From: Nocardia pseudovaccinii NBRC 100343 | GTDB taxonomy: Bacteria > Actinomycetota > Actinomycetes > Mycobacteriales > Mycobacteriaceae | Length of the DNA: 35,813 nt | Direction of reading: 5' to 3' | Assembly: GCF_001613225.1 (NCBI RefSeq) | Contig: NZ_BDBY01000219.1 | Coordinates: 1 to 35,813, forward strand | Shown here: positions 1 through 21,559 of the stretch, one piece after another | How the letters are laid out: the number at the start of each line of letters is the position of its first letter | Position numbering within the stretch: the first letter of the stretch is position 1 | Notes under the pieces: generated by a model | The model's input: only the letters and a program-made list of their open reading frames with translations | The model's database searches: none | What the model was told of the DNA's origin: nothing | Translations under genes and position numbers: made by a program

Positions 1-780
1 GAGCAGCGTCACCGCAGGCGCCAGACTGCGTGGGGCCAGCAGGCTCTTGTGCTGGTAGTCGCCATAGCACAGATGCACGATGGTTTCCGCGCCGATCTCG
101 TGTAGCTGCCCGAGGACGCCGGCGAGCTGGCGCGCCACCAGCGGGGCCAGCGCCCATCGCGAACCCAGTTGTGTCGCTTTGACCATGCTCAACAGTGCGA
201 GCGGGGACTCCAGCTGCCAGCTGATCCGGTCGCCGTGACGAGCGACTACTTCCGATACCTCCTGCACCATCGCTTCGGTGAACACCGGCAGTTGCCGCAA
301 CGCGGCGACCGTGAGATCGAAGTGCCGCAATGCCTTTCCGACCGGCAGCCCACCGGATACGGCCGCGCCCGCGAATACGAACATGGCAAGATCGAGTGGA
401 TTCGGCAGGCTTATCTGCACTTTCGTCTCGGCCAATTCCGGTCGTTCGTGCTGCAAGGACTCGAAGGCCGCCACTACCGCATCGATGCGCTCGACCCGGT
501 CCATCGAAACATCCTGCGTTTCCAACTTGCGGCCGGACCGGAGGCCGTAGCTGGGGAAGTCGCTGTAGTCGGCGTATTCGCCTCCCTCGACAATGTCGAA
601 GACATCGGAATGCTGCTTGCGTGTCCGCAGGTAGTCGATGATCCAGTCAGGGTCCAGATCGCAGGGTAGTGCGGTGACCGGTCTGCCCGCGGTTCTGTCG
701 GCAAACCATTGCAGGACAGCGCGATCGCCCGTCATCAGGTCCGCCGGAAGACTGCCGACATAATGTGCGTACCTGGTCAT
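1..780 (-). CDS. MetE/UROD-fold protein, N-terminal part (truncated by window edge)
   Basis: An open frame starts at ATG 780 on the minus strand and stays open for 260 codons to base 1, so the C-terminus lies outside the window. The protein begins MTRYAHYVGSLPADLMTGDR. It contains a PNPLDLAMF segment near the middle and a HLCYGDYQ segment near the left edge. These resemble the strand-end motifs of the C-terminal (catalytic) domain of cobalamin-independent methionine synthase, where a His-x-Cys pair in an HMCYS-type motif binds zinc. I infer a member of the UROD/MetE-like TIM-barrel superfamily. It is not necessarily a methionine synthase, because stand-alone proteins of this type are often uncharacterised. 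An AAGGGG-type ribosome site lies just upstream of the ATG. A perfect inverted repeat at 844-876 sits 64-96 bases upstream and may control it. Confidence 0.7.
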   Translation of the reverse strand, partial: MTRYAHYVGSLPADLMTGDRAVLQWFADRTAGRPVTALPCDLDPDWIIDYLRTRKQHSDVFDIVEGGEYADYSDFPSYGLRSGRKLETQDVSMDRVERIDAVVAAFESLQHERPELAETKVQISLPNPLDLAMFVFAGAAVSGGLPVGKALRHFDLTVAALRQLPVFTEAMVQEVSEVVARHGDRISWQLESPLALLSMVKATQLGSRWALAPLVARQLAGVLGQLHEIGAETIVHLCYGDYQHKSLLAPRSLAPAVTLL

Positions 781-843
781 GGGTGGCCCCTTAAGGTTCG
801 GAATACATGCGAGCGGACAGCCAATAGTGACGCAGTGCGCAAG

Positions 844-876
844 GTGCGACAACTTCGACGTTTTCCGTTGTCGCAC
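844..876. promoter_or_regulatory. Perfect 10-bp inverted repeat, probable operator
   Basis: GTGCGACAAC at 844-853 is exactly repeated in inverted orientation as GTTGTCGCAC at 867-876, with a 13-base spacer. It lies in the 269-base gap between the minus-strand MetE-like gene and the plus-strand small membrane protein. On the minus strand, TTGTCG in one arm is followed after 17 bases by CACTAT, so the repeat could overlap a weak -35 element of the MetE-like gene. There is no T-run, which argues against a classical terminator. The regulator is unknown. Confidence 0.45.
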
Positions 877-1049
877 TTGGCGACTTCGGGAATCGGACGG
901 GCTGTCAGGGTGCTGAGCAGAGGTCAGGGTGAACCCTGATCTTCACCCGGATATCGGTGCTGAGCTGGTGATTTATCACCATTCGGCTGTCAGCATGGAG
1001 GAGTCGGATCGTCGGATGACGGTTCGCCCGAGACCTTCTGGAGGCTGGC

Positions 1050-1220
1050 ATGTTGTGGAAAATCATCGGTGTCGTAGCGGTCGTCTGGATCGCGCTCGCC
1101 ATCATCGGTGCGTTGATCAAGGGGCTGTTTCCGATTCTGGTGATCAGCGCGGTCGTCTTCGGGCTGTACCTGCTGTACAAGGCGGTCGCGGGCTCGGACA
1201 ACTCGGTGAGCAAGCTGTAG
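1050..1220 (+). CDS. Small two-helix membrane protein (56 aa)
   Basis: ATG 1050 is preceded by a good ribosome site (GGAGG, 6 bases upstream). The 56-residue product begins MLWKIIGVVAVVWIALAIIG and consists almost entirely of two hydrophobic stretches (about residues 4-24 and 26-45) separated by a Lys-Gly turn. It ends in a short polar tail (AGSDNSVSKL). I know of no function; small proteins of this build are common and conserved in Nocardia and mycobacteria. The clear ribosome site, the uninterrupted hydrophobic pattern and the absence of a competing frame make it a real gene rather than spacer. A G/C-rich hairpin follows at 1267-1309. Confidence 0.7.
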   Translation: MLWKIIGVVAVVWIALAIIGALIKGLFPILVISAVVFGLYLLYKAVAGSDNSVSKL

Positions 1221-1266
1221 CGTCCGCCCGCGGGCCCGCCGGGACTCGGGCACCGCGGTTTCGAGA

Positions 1267-1309
1267 GGTGGGCCGTGTGCCGTCCGCTGCGGGCAGCGCG
1301 CGGCCCACC
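1267..1309 (+). terminator. G/C-rich hairpin after small membrane protein gene
   Basis: GGTGGGCCG (1267-1275) pairs perfectly with CGGCCCACC (1301-1309). The stem has 9 bp and lacks a T-tract, the form often seen for terminators in actinobacteria. It sits between the stop codon at 1220 and the deacetylase start at 1341. Confidence 0.4.
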
Positions 1310-1340
1310 CGCGTTCGGGGCGTCTGCTTGAATAAGCGGT

Positions 1341-2045
1341 GTGGAGCAGGTTCCCGAGGATTGGCAGCGCGGCCTCGTCGTCGTGGCGCATCCGGACGAT
1401 ATCGAATACGGTGCGGCCGCCGCGGTGGCGCGTTGGACGGGGCAGGGCAAGGACATTCGCTACGTGCTGGTGACCTCCGGCGAGGCCGGGATCGCGGGCA
1501 TGCCGCCGACGGAGGCCGGACCGCTGCGGGAGGCCGAGGAGGTCGCCGCCGCCAAGGTGGTCGGGGTGCACGAGGTGGAATTCCTCGGTTATCCGGACGG
1601 TCGTGTCGAAGAAACCCTCGCGCTGCGCCGTGATCTGGCCGCCGTGATTCGTCGTCATCGTCCGGAATTCGTGGTGCTGTTCAATTTCGGCGACACCTGG
1701 GCTCCCGGCTATGCCAACAGCGCCGACCATCGCGCGGTTGGGCGCGCCGCCCTAGATGCCATATCCGATGCGGGCAACGAGTGGATTTTTCCGGACCTCA
1801 CCGAACCGCCGTGGTCGCCCCGGCTGGCCGCGGTGGTCGGCCCCGGCGCCACCCACGCCGTCGACGTCACCGGCACCATCGAGCAGGCCGCCGCCTCGCT
1901 GGCCGAGCACCGCCGCTACCTCGAGGTGCTCAGCCCCGAGCCGGTCGCGGACCAGGTGCGCGCGGTGATCGACATGGCGACCGCCCCGAAGCCGGGATTC
2001 CCCGCCGCGCGTGCCGTCGGCTTCGAGCTCTACCACTTCGGCTGA
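1341..2045 (+). CDS. PIG-L family deacetylase
   Basis: This 234-aa protein belongs to the PIG-L/LmbE family of zinc-dependent N-deacetylases, which includes MshB and Mca of mycothiol metabolism. The metal-binding AHPDD motif is at residues 16-20 (His17 and Asp20 are the expected zinc ligands, Asp19 the expected base). The third ligand is probably His130 in a SADHRAVG segment. The chain length is normal for the family. The start is GTG 1341: no other start codon lies before the AHPDD motif and no strong ribosome site is visible. The substrate cannot be read from sequence; a small N-acetylated sugar or amide is usual. It lies 400 bp upstream of the NRPS gene on the same strand, but the long gap makes co-transcription uncertain, and it may simply be a housekeeping neighbour. 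Confidence 0.85.
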   Translation: MEQVPEDWQRGLVVVAHPDDIEYGAAAAVARWTGQGKDIRYVLVTSGEAGIAGMPPTEAGPLREAEEVAAAKVVGVHEVEFLGYPDGRVEETLALRRDLAAVIRRHRPEFVVLFNFGDTWAPGYANSADHRAVGRAALDAISDAGNEWIFPDLTEPPWSPRLAAVVGPGATHAVDVTGTIEQAAASLAEHRRYLEVLSPEPVADQVRAVIDMATAPKPGFPAARAVGFELYHFG

Positions 2046-2422
2046 TCGCTGTGACGGCGATCACGTCGATGACCAGTCTCGAGGCTGTTTTCGCGGAAAT
2101 GTCGCGGAAATCACGTTCGATGGTGGCAACCGGTCCGGTCGCAGGTGGTCGCGAGCCATTGCCTTGATAGCGATACCGTATTAACGCGGGGGTTGCGGCC
2201 GAGGGTGGAAACGTCGTGAGCGACCTTCACCTAGGCTGTTACGGGCCGCGTTGTGAGGCCGATCGCGTTTCTTCGAGCGATGTCGTAACAGATTCCCGCT
2301 CTTGGGGATATGTGACGAGTTCGCTCTTGTAAACTCGAACGCTTGGCTCGCGGCGGTATAGCGGTCCGGTAGTGAAGTACGTGCGTTCCATTATGCGGGT
2401 GCGGTCTTTAGGCGCGCAATAG
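2043..2422. other. Intergenic region upstream of the NRPS gene
   Basis: About 377 bases without a credible gene. It holds an inverted repeat that includes the deacetylase stop codon (TGATCGC 2043-2049 with GCGATCA 2057-2063), two adjacent direct copies of TCGCGGAAAT (2091-2100 and 2102-2111), and a short inverted repeat CGAGTT/AACTCG (2316-2321 and 2332-2337). I could not find a convincing sigma-70-type promoter, although the NRPS promoter should lie here. Confidence 0.4.
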
Positions 2423-2443
2423 GTGAGAGGTGTAGTACCGGAA

Positions 2444-16534
<14,091 letters not shown>

Positions 16535-16544
16535 AGAGGAAAGC

Positions 16545-17474
16545 ATGACCGCCGAAGCCCAGTCCCGTCCCGCCGCTGCCTCGGGCACCTTCGCCCTCGG
16601 TGGTGACCTACCGGTCACCCGCCTGGGCTATGGCGCAATGCAGCTGACCGGTGACGGTGTGTGGGGCGACCCGAAGGATCCGGATGAGGCCGTCCGGGTA
16701 CTGCGTCGTGCCGTCGAGCTCGGTATCACCCTCATCGATACCGCGGATTCCTACGGTCCGTTCGTCAGCGAATCTCTCATCCGCCGGGCCCTGCACCCGT
16801 ATCCGGACGACCTGGTCATCGCGACCAAAGCCGGGCTGGCCCGGCCCCGTCCCGGCGAGTGGGTGCCGATCGGCCGCCCCGAATATCTGCGCCAGCAGCT
16901 GGAATTGAGCCTGCGTCATCTCGGTGTCGACCGCATCGATCTGTTCCAGCTGCACCGGATCGACCCGCAGGTGCCGCTCGCCGACCAGCTCGGCGAGCTG
17001 GCGTCGCTGCAGCAAGAGGGCAAGATCCGCCATATCGGCCTGTCCGAGGTGACCGTCGCTCAGCTCGACAAGGCCCGCAAGATCGCCGATATCGTCTCGG
17101 TACAGAACCAGTACAACCTCGCCAACCGCAGCGCGGAGGACGTACTCGAATACGCCGAGGCGAACAACATCGCCTTCATCCCGTGGTTCCCCATGGCCAC
17201 CGGCGATCTCGCGCGTCCGGGTGGTCCGCTGGACAGCCTCGTGCGCGAGGATGCCAGCCCCTCCCAACTCGCACTCGCCTGGCTGCTGCGGCGCTCGCCG
17301 GTCATCCTGCCCATTCCCGGCACCTCCAGCGTGGCGCATCTCGAGGAGAACACCGCCGCCGCCACCATCACGCTCACGGACGACGAATTCGCCGCGCTGT
17401 CCGCGGTGAGTACCCCCGCAGCGGGTGGTGCCCGCGGTTGGCGTTCCCTGCTGCCGAAGGTATCGCGCGGCTGA
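16545..17474 (+). CDS. Aldo/keto reductase
   Basis: A 309-aa NAD(P)H-dependent oxidoreductase of the aldo/keto reductase superfamily (TIM barrel, cytosolic). The catalytic tetrad is complete: Asp65 and Tyr70 in IDTADSYG, Lys95 in IATKAG, and His137 in LFQLHRID. The start is ATG 16545, with AGAGGA a few bases upstream; the frame is open further upstream but that part lies inside the NRPS gene in another frame. The NRPS stop is only 10 bp away, so the two are almost certainly one operon. An attractive inference is that it reduces the peptide aldehyde released by the R domain to a primary alcohol. A general housekeeping aldehyde reductase cannot be excluded. A strong hairpin follows the gene. 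Confidence 0.9.
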   Translation: MTAEAQSRPAAASGTFALGGDLPVTRLGYGAMQLTGDGVWGDPKDPDEAVRVLRRAVELGITLIDTADSYGPFVSESLIRRALHPYPDDLVIATKAGLARPRPGEWVPIGRPEYLRQQLELSLRHLGVDRIDLFQLHRIDPQVPLADQLGELASLQQEGKIRHIGLSEVTVAQLDKARKIADIVSVQNQYNLANRSAEDVLEYAEANNIAFIPWFPMATGDLARPGGPLDSLVREDASPSQLALAWLLRRSPVILPIPGTSSVAHLEENTAAATITLTDDEFAALSAVSTPAAGGARGWRSLLPKVSRG

Positions 17475-17481
17475 GGAAGTG

Positions 17482-17512
17482 CCGGGTCCCCGGGGATGCC
17501 GCGGGGACCCGG
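17482..17512 (+). terminator. Perfect 10-bp hairpin after the NRPS-reductase operon
   Basis: CCGGGTCCCC (17482-17491) pairs exactly with GGGGACCCGG (17503-17512) around an 11-base loop, 8 bases after the stop codon of the aldo/keto reductase. There is no T-run, but the stability and position suit an actinobacterial terminator. Confidence 0.65.
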
Positions 17513-17610
17513 GAGTCGGATCGGTCGCGGCGACACCCGATGTGGATTCCGGCAGACGTGATCGCCCATGACGGATGGCATAGTGCAGCAATCGGATCGA
17601 CGAGAGCAGC

Positions 17611-18975
17611 ATGATGTATGAAGCACAGATGGTGGCCAATGACGCCGCCTATTACTACTTGGCCTGCTCGGGCCGGGTTACCGACTGGCCGATGTGGTGG
17701 GTATTCGACAACGGCGACACGCCACTGACCGCCGCCGATATCGCCGATCACTTCGGCGCGCGGGCCGATCTGCTCGAACCGCTGCGCCGTCGGATCCAGG
17801 AGGTGCCCGGCGGGCTCGGGCACCCGTTCTGGGTGGCCGACGACAGCCCGATCGACGCCCACATCGTCACGCATGCTGCGGCGCAACTGGATTGGGCGCA
17901 GTGTCAGGACGAGATCGGGCGCATTCTGGCGCAGCCACTGGATGCCCGGGTCAGTGCCTGGCAGCTGCACGTATTTCCGAACGTGAGCGGTATCGCGACG
18001 CCGAGCGGCGTGGGTGCCGTTGTGCTGATACATGTCAGTCATGCGCTGATGGCGGGTCCGGCCATGACGCCGCTGTCAGAGGCATTGTTCGCCTCGGTGC
18101 CATTGCGGATCGAGGGGCAGGGTCCCGCCACTCAGCGCCCACGTCCGGCGCTCGCCGCCATGGTTGGTGCGCTGCGCTGGCCGTTGCAGGCGCTGCGTTT
18201 CAACGTCCGCGTCCGGCGTGAGATGCGCCGGATCGCCCGTGAAAACGACGACAGCGGCCCGAACACGCCACCGGTCACCGCCACTGTGCTCAATCGCCGG
18301 ATCGGGCCGGGACGTGCCATGCGGTCGATTCCGTTGGAGCTGCGGGACGTTCGTGCGCCGGGGATCACGGTGACGGCCCTCGGACTGACGGCGATATCCC
18401 GCACGATGCAGCGCTATCTCGAAAAGCGGGATGGCTCGTGTCCTGACGATCTCGCGGTATTGGTGACCGTCGCGGTGCCCGACGCGCCGGTGATGGGTGT
18501 CAATTACGTCGGGGCCGCCGCAGTCGAGCTGGCCGCTGCGGAACCCGACCTCGCCGCTCGTGCACGCGCGGTCGACGCCACACTTCGTGTGCGCCGCGAT
18601 TCGCCGTCGGGTCGCCGGGAACTCAATCGACTCGGACTCATCGACCTGTTGCCCAGTCGCACCTACCGAACGCGATTCGGTACGCTCGCGCCCGCCGACC
18701 CGGACGCCCCGGCCTATGCACACACCATCCTCACCAGCATTCGCTGTGAGCCGACCGTCGAATGGTCACTGGCGGGCAAGCCGTTTCGCTTCGCAGGCAT
18801 GCTGCCGCCGGTGTATCCGGAAATCGGTTTGGCGCATTCGTTCGTCGGCGCGGGCGACACCTTCACCGTATCGGTGGTGTGTGACCCCGAGATCGTCCCG
18901 GATCTCAACGACTACTGCGACCTCCTCCGGGAGTCGTGCCACGAAGTCGCGGCCGCCCTTGCAGAGTCGCGTTAA
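17611..18975 (+). CDS. WS/DGAT-like acyltransferase with altered active-site motif
   Basis: A 454-aa protein that opens MMYEAQMVANDAAYYYLACS and resembles the wax ester synthase/acyl-CoA:diacylglycerol acyltransferase family, in the condensation-domain superfamily of CoA-dependent acyltransferases. The expected HHxxxDG motif is replaced: residues 143-149 read S-H-A-L-M-A-G, keeping the catalytic second His (His144) but changing the first His and the structural Asp. The rest (a PVMGVNYVGAA-like segment near residue 295 and overall length) fits the family. ATG 17611 is followed at once by a second ATG (17614), and no strong ribosome site is seen. It follows the NRPS operon after a hairpin and 136 bp, on the same strand. 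It may acylate the peptide product, or be a lipid enzyme unrelated to it. Activity is uncertain because of the motif. Confidence 0.7.
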   Translation: MMYEAQMVANDAAYYYLACSGRVTDWPMWWVFDNGDTPLTAADIADHFGARADLLEPLRRRIQEVPGGLGHPFWVADDSPIDAHIVTHAAAQLDWAQCQDEIGRILAQPLDARVSAWQLHVFPNVSGIATPSGVGAVVLIHVSHALMAGPAMTPLSEALFASVPLRIEGQGPATQRPRPALAAMVGALRWPLQALRFNVRVRREMRRIARENDDSGPNTPPVTATVLNRRIGPGRAMRSIPLELRDVRAPGITVTALGLTAISRTMQRYLEKRDGSCPDDLAVLVTVAVPDAPVMGVNYVGAAAVELAAAEPDLAARARAVDATLRVRRDSPSGRRELNRLGLIDLLPSRTYRTRFGTLAPADPDAPAYAHTILTSIRCEPTVEWSLAGKPFRFAGMLPPVYPEIGLAHSFVGAGDTFTVSVVCDPEIVPDLNDYCDLLRESCHEVAAALAESR

Positions 18976-19260
18976 CGGCGGCTTCGCCTCAGCGTGCCGT
19001 ACAACCGGCGCGGTGCTGGGTTCTCAAGCAAGTTGCGCCGCGTCGCCTCGTTGCGCAGGTGGGCGCGCGGGTGGGCCGGGTCGAGTTGTCCACCGGGAGC
19101 GCGGGCTCAGCGTCTTCGGCGACCGGAGCCTCGGGTTCGGAATGTTTCCAAGCACCGATTCTCGCGCCGCGCACGATTTGTCCCGCGATTTGGTGCCTGA
19201 CATGGCAGAAGGTGCGCCGGGCCGCGTCGATCTCGCGGCAACCTGTGACCTCGGAGACGC

Positions 19261-20517
19261 CTACCAAGCGACGGGGAGGGCTTTCGGTCCGCGCACCAGC
19301 AAACCACTCTTCCACGGCACCTCGTCGACGGGTACGGCGAGGTGCAGGGTCGGGAATCGTTGCAGCAGCGACGCGAGCGCTACTTGCAGCTCAACTCTGG
19401 CCAGTTGCGCGCCGAGGCAGTGGTGTGCTCCGTGTCCGAAGGCCATGTGCGGGTTGCATTCTCGGGTCAGGATCAGGTCTTCGGGGTCGTCGAAGACGGT
19501 CTCGTCACGGTTGGCGGCCTGGGTATTGACGAATACCGACTCACCGGACCGGATTTCGACCCCACCGAGCTCGAGATCCTCGGTGGCGATTCTGGGAAAG
19601 GAACCGCCCGCACCCAATTGGACGTAGCGCAGTAGTTCCTCCACCGCGCTGGGGACGAGTTCTGGTCTGCCGCAGAGCAATTCCCAGTGTTCGGGCTCGG
19701 TCAGGAGCACATAGGTGAAGTTGGCGATCTGATTGGCCGTGGTCTCGTGGCCCGCGATGAGCAAGCCGATACCCAGGTTGACCAACTCCGCCTCGCTGAG
19801 CCGGTCCTCGTCATCGCGCGCGGCGACCAATGCGCCGAGCAGATCGTCGGTCGGCTGCTCGCGACGCTGCGCCACGAGCTCGGCGAGATATGCCTCCAGG
19901 CCCGCGCGTGCGGTGCTGATCTGTTCGCGAGTGTATGCGGTGGTGGACAGCACCGCATCGGAGAAATCCCGGAAGCGGTGCTGGTCTTGCGGTGGGACGC
20001 CGAGCATTTCGCAGATCACGGTGACCGGCAGCGGCAAGGCGAGCAGGCGCACCAGATCGGCCGGTGGGCCGGATCGCTCGATTTCGTCGAGACGCTCGTC
20101 CACGATCTGCTGGGCGCGCGGGCGCAACGCCTGGACCCGGCGGCCGGTGAACGCCTTGACCACGAGTTTGCGTAGCCGCGTGTGCTCCGGCGGATCCATG
20201 CTCAGCAGCGAATTGCGGCGCGCGGGTTCCGGCGTTGTGCGCGGAATATCCTCGCGTTCGACCGCCGCCGCACGGCTGAATCTCGGGTCGGCGAGTACCT
20301 GTTTGACGTCCTCGTAACGGGTGACCAGCCAGCCCTCGCCGCCGTAAGGGAGTCGTACGCGGCTGATCGGTTCCTCTCGGCGCAGCCGCGCGTAGAGCGG
20401 ATCCATATCCAGGCGGACCGGAGTGCCGAATGGGAAACTCCGTACCTCGTGGTCGACAGGACCGCCCGTCGCCTGACCGTCACCCTCCATCGAATCGCTT
20501 CGCGATGCTGCCCTCAT
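19261..20517 (-). CDS. Cytochrome P450 (bacterial class I type)
   Basis: A 418-aa soluble P450 similar to the bacterial CYP105/107-type families. It shows the I-helix oxygen-activation segment AGHETTAN, the ExxR pair within EELLRY, and the heme-binding FGHGAHHCLGAQ with Cys367 as thiolate ligand. The length is typical, and it needs a ferredoxin and reductase from elsewhere. The start is ATG 20517, with GGAGGGAG about 6 bases upstream. Its own promoter and an exact palindromic operator lie at 20559-20609, and a TetR gene is immediately upstream on the same strand, so it is probably a repressor-controlled oxidation of a small molecule. It could hydroxylate the NRPS product, but it is convergent with the acyltransferase gene and may belong to a separate degradation or detoxification unit. 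Confidence 0.93.
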   Translation of the reverse strand: MRAASRSDSMEGDGQATGGPVDHEVRSFPFGTPVRLDMDPLYARLRREEPISRVRLPYGGEGWLVTRYEDVKQVLADPRFSRAAAVEREDIPRTTPEPARRNSLLSMDPPEHTRLRKLVVKAFTGRRVQALRPRAQQIVDERLDEIERSGPPADLVRLLALPLPVTVICEMLGVPPQDQHRFRDFSDAVLSTTAYTREQISTARAGLEAYLAELVAQRREQPTDDLLGALVAARDDEDRLSEAELVNLGIGLLIAGHETTANQIANFTYVLLTEPEHWELLCGRPELVPSAVEELLRYVQLGAGGSFPRIATEDLELGGVEIRSGESVFVNTQAANRDETVFDDPEDLILTRECNPHMAFGHGAHHCLGAQLARVELQVALASLLQRFPTLHLAVPVDEVPWKSGLLVRGPKALPVAW

Positions 20518-20558
20518 CAGATCTCCCTCCGCGACACAGGCGGTTGGTTTTCGAGCGA

Positions 20559-20576
20559 TGTAAGCAAGTGCTTACA
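20559..20576. promoter_or_regulatory. Perfect 18-bp palindromic operator in the P450 promoter
   Basis: TGTAAGCAAGTGCTTACA is an 8+2+8 perfect palindrome, typical in size for a TetR-family dimer site. A second, overlapping inverted repeat (CAAGTG at 20565-20570 and CACTTG at 20575-20580) shares half of it. It covers the predicted P450 transcription start, so binding would block initiation. The neighbouring TetR protein is the obvious candidate ligand. Confidence 0.75.
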
Positions 20577-20580
20577 CTTG

Positions 20581-20609
20581 ATGGTAGGGAGGGCCCGGCG
20601 GCCCGTCAA
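20581..20609 (-). promoter_or_regulatory. P450 promoter
   Basis: Minus strand: -35 TTGACG (20604-20609), spacer of exactly 17 bases, -10 TACCAT (20581-20586). The spacing is ideal and the -10 has the TAnnnT form. The predicted start falls inside the palindrome at 20559-20576. Confidence 0.65.
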
Positions 20610-20622
20610 CGGTTGAATCCCG

Positions 20623-21219
20623 TTAGGACGGTGGGAATTTCACGTCTACCCGTTCCAATAGCACCCGCGCGGCGCGCAGCACATGCTCGGCAACCGCGGC
20701 CGGATCGGCGCTGGCCAGCGGATCCCGGCGATGCACCGAACGAACCAGGCCGATGCCGAGCAACCAGGCGAGCAGGAGATCGGCGCGCAACTCGGCATCG
20801 GCTCCATCGGTGAGTGCGGATAGCGCGCCCACGTACTCGTCGCCCAGTTCCCGCCGCACCGCGGCCGCACCCTCGTCATGTCCGCTGGAGCGCAGCGCGG
20901 CCTGTAGCCAATGTGCCTGTGCCGCAGAGCCGGTGGGCTCGAGCGCGCGTGCCAGTAGGCGGCCGAGCAATGCTTCGGCAGGTCCTTCCTCGAGCACGCG
21001 CCTACCCCGGTCCGCAATCGAGGCGCGGAACAGTTCGTCCTTATTGCCGAAGTACCGGAACAGCAGCGCCTGATTCACCCCGGCCCGTGCGGCTATCTCG
21101 CGCACCGTGGCGCGCTCGTAGCCGCGTTCGGCGAACAGTTGTTGTGCCGCCGCCAAAATGGCGAGTCGCGTTGCGGCCGCATCCCTTTTGCGGCCGGTCG
21201 GCTCGTACTGATCAGACAT
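20623..21219 (-). CDS. TetR family transcriptional repressor
   Basis: A 198-aa regulator with an N-terminal helix-turn-helix (RATVREIAARAGVNQALLFR, about residues 38-57) followed by the usual YFGNKDELF segment. The C-terminal ligand-binding half is all-helical in character. The start is ATG 21219 (MSDQYEPTGRKRD), backed by GGAGGG 5 bases upstream; the frame is open 36 codons further but those lack family-like sequence and overlap the operator. It precedes the P450 gene on the same strand and is divergent from the ligase gene. Two different perfect palindromes lie nearby (20559-20576 and 21259-21278). The second overlaps its own promoter, which suggests autoregulation and control of the divergent ligase. 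Confidence 0.92.
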   Translation of the reverse strand: MSDQYEPTGRKRDAAATRLAILAAAQQLFAERGYERATVREIAARAGVNQALLFRYFGNKDELFRASIADRGRRVLEEGPAEALLGRLLARALEPTGSAAQAHWLQAALRSSGHDEGAAAVRRELGDEYVGALSALTDGADAELRADLLLAWLLGIGLVRSVHRRDPLASADPAAVAEHVLRAARVLLERVDVKFPPS

Positions 21220-21247
21220 GCACCCTCCGGTTGATCCCAGACAGTGC

Positions 21248-21278
21248 AGCGTAAGTCGCGTTCCCAAAAATGGGAACG
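21248..21278. promoter_or_regulatory. TetR promoter with 20-bp palindromic operator
   Basis: CGTTCCCAAAAATGGGAACG (21259-21278) is an 8+4+8 perfect inverted repeat. On the minus strand it overlaps a possible -35 (TTCCCA) and the 17-base spacer before a -10 of TACGCT (revcomp of 21248-21253), about 29 bases upstream of the TetR ATG. The position suits an autoregulatory site that could also act on the divergent ligase gene. Confidence 0.6.
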
Positions 21279-21484
21279 GAGATTGTGCGGACGGCCGTGT
21301 TGTGGCGGTACTGTTCTGCCCTGGCACCGCTAAGAATTGGACCTCGATGTGGTGCCGGAGGCGTCACGATGCGGAAAGGCGTCGGTCGCGCGGCCCTTCG
21401 GGTTCCATTGCTCACCTCTTGTTCCCCCTTGCCGGGAGGTGCCGGGGAAAGCCGCCGCGACCTGCGATGGGTGCCGTTCGTGAC

Positions 21485-21528
21485 CCCACTCCCGCTTGCG
21501 GAATGTCGAATTCCGCAAGGGGAGTGGG
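21485..21528 (+). promoter_or_regulatory. Long hairpin/palindrome in the ligase leader
   Basis: CCCACTCCC (21485-21493) pairs with GGGAGTGGG (21520-21528). Inside it, CTTGCGGAAT (21495-21504) pairs with ATTCCGCAAG (21510-21519), with one unpaired G and a 5-base loop. The 19-bp stem ends 31 bases before the ligase ATG, outside the ribosome site. Upstream in the same leader, two weak 6-bp hairpins compete (21413-21418/21436-21441 and 21422-21427/21444-21449). It could act as a DNA operator or as an RNA structure. Confidence 0.55.
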
Positions 21529-21559
21529 ACACCACCCCGCGCCATCGGAAGGACAATTG

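Noticed and set aside
18989..19315. Minus-strand frame of 108 codons after the P450 gene
   Set aside because: It overlaps the P450 3' end in a different frame, has no ribosome site, and shows no recognisable protein. The 18976-19260 gap is treated as non-coding.
21218..21559. Upstream extension of the ligase frame by 114 codons
   Set aside because: The extension covers the TetR start region, an operator and the leader hairpin and shows no ANL-family sequence. ATG 21560 has a good ribosome site and starts at the usual family position.
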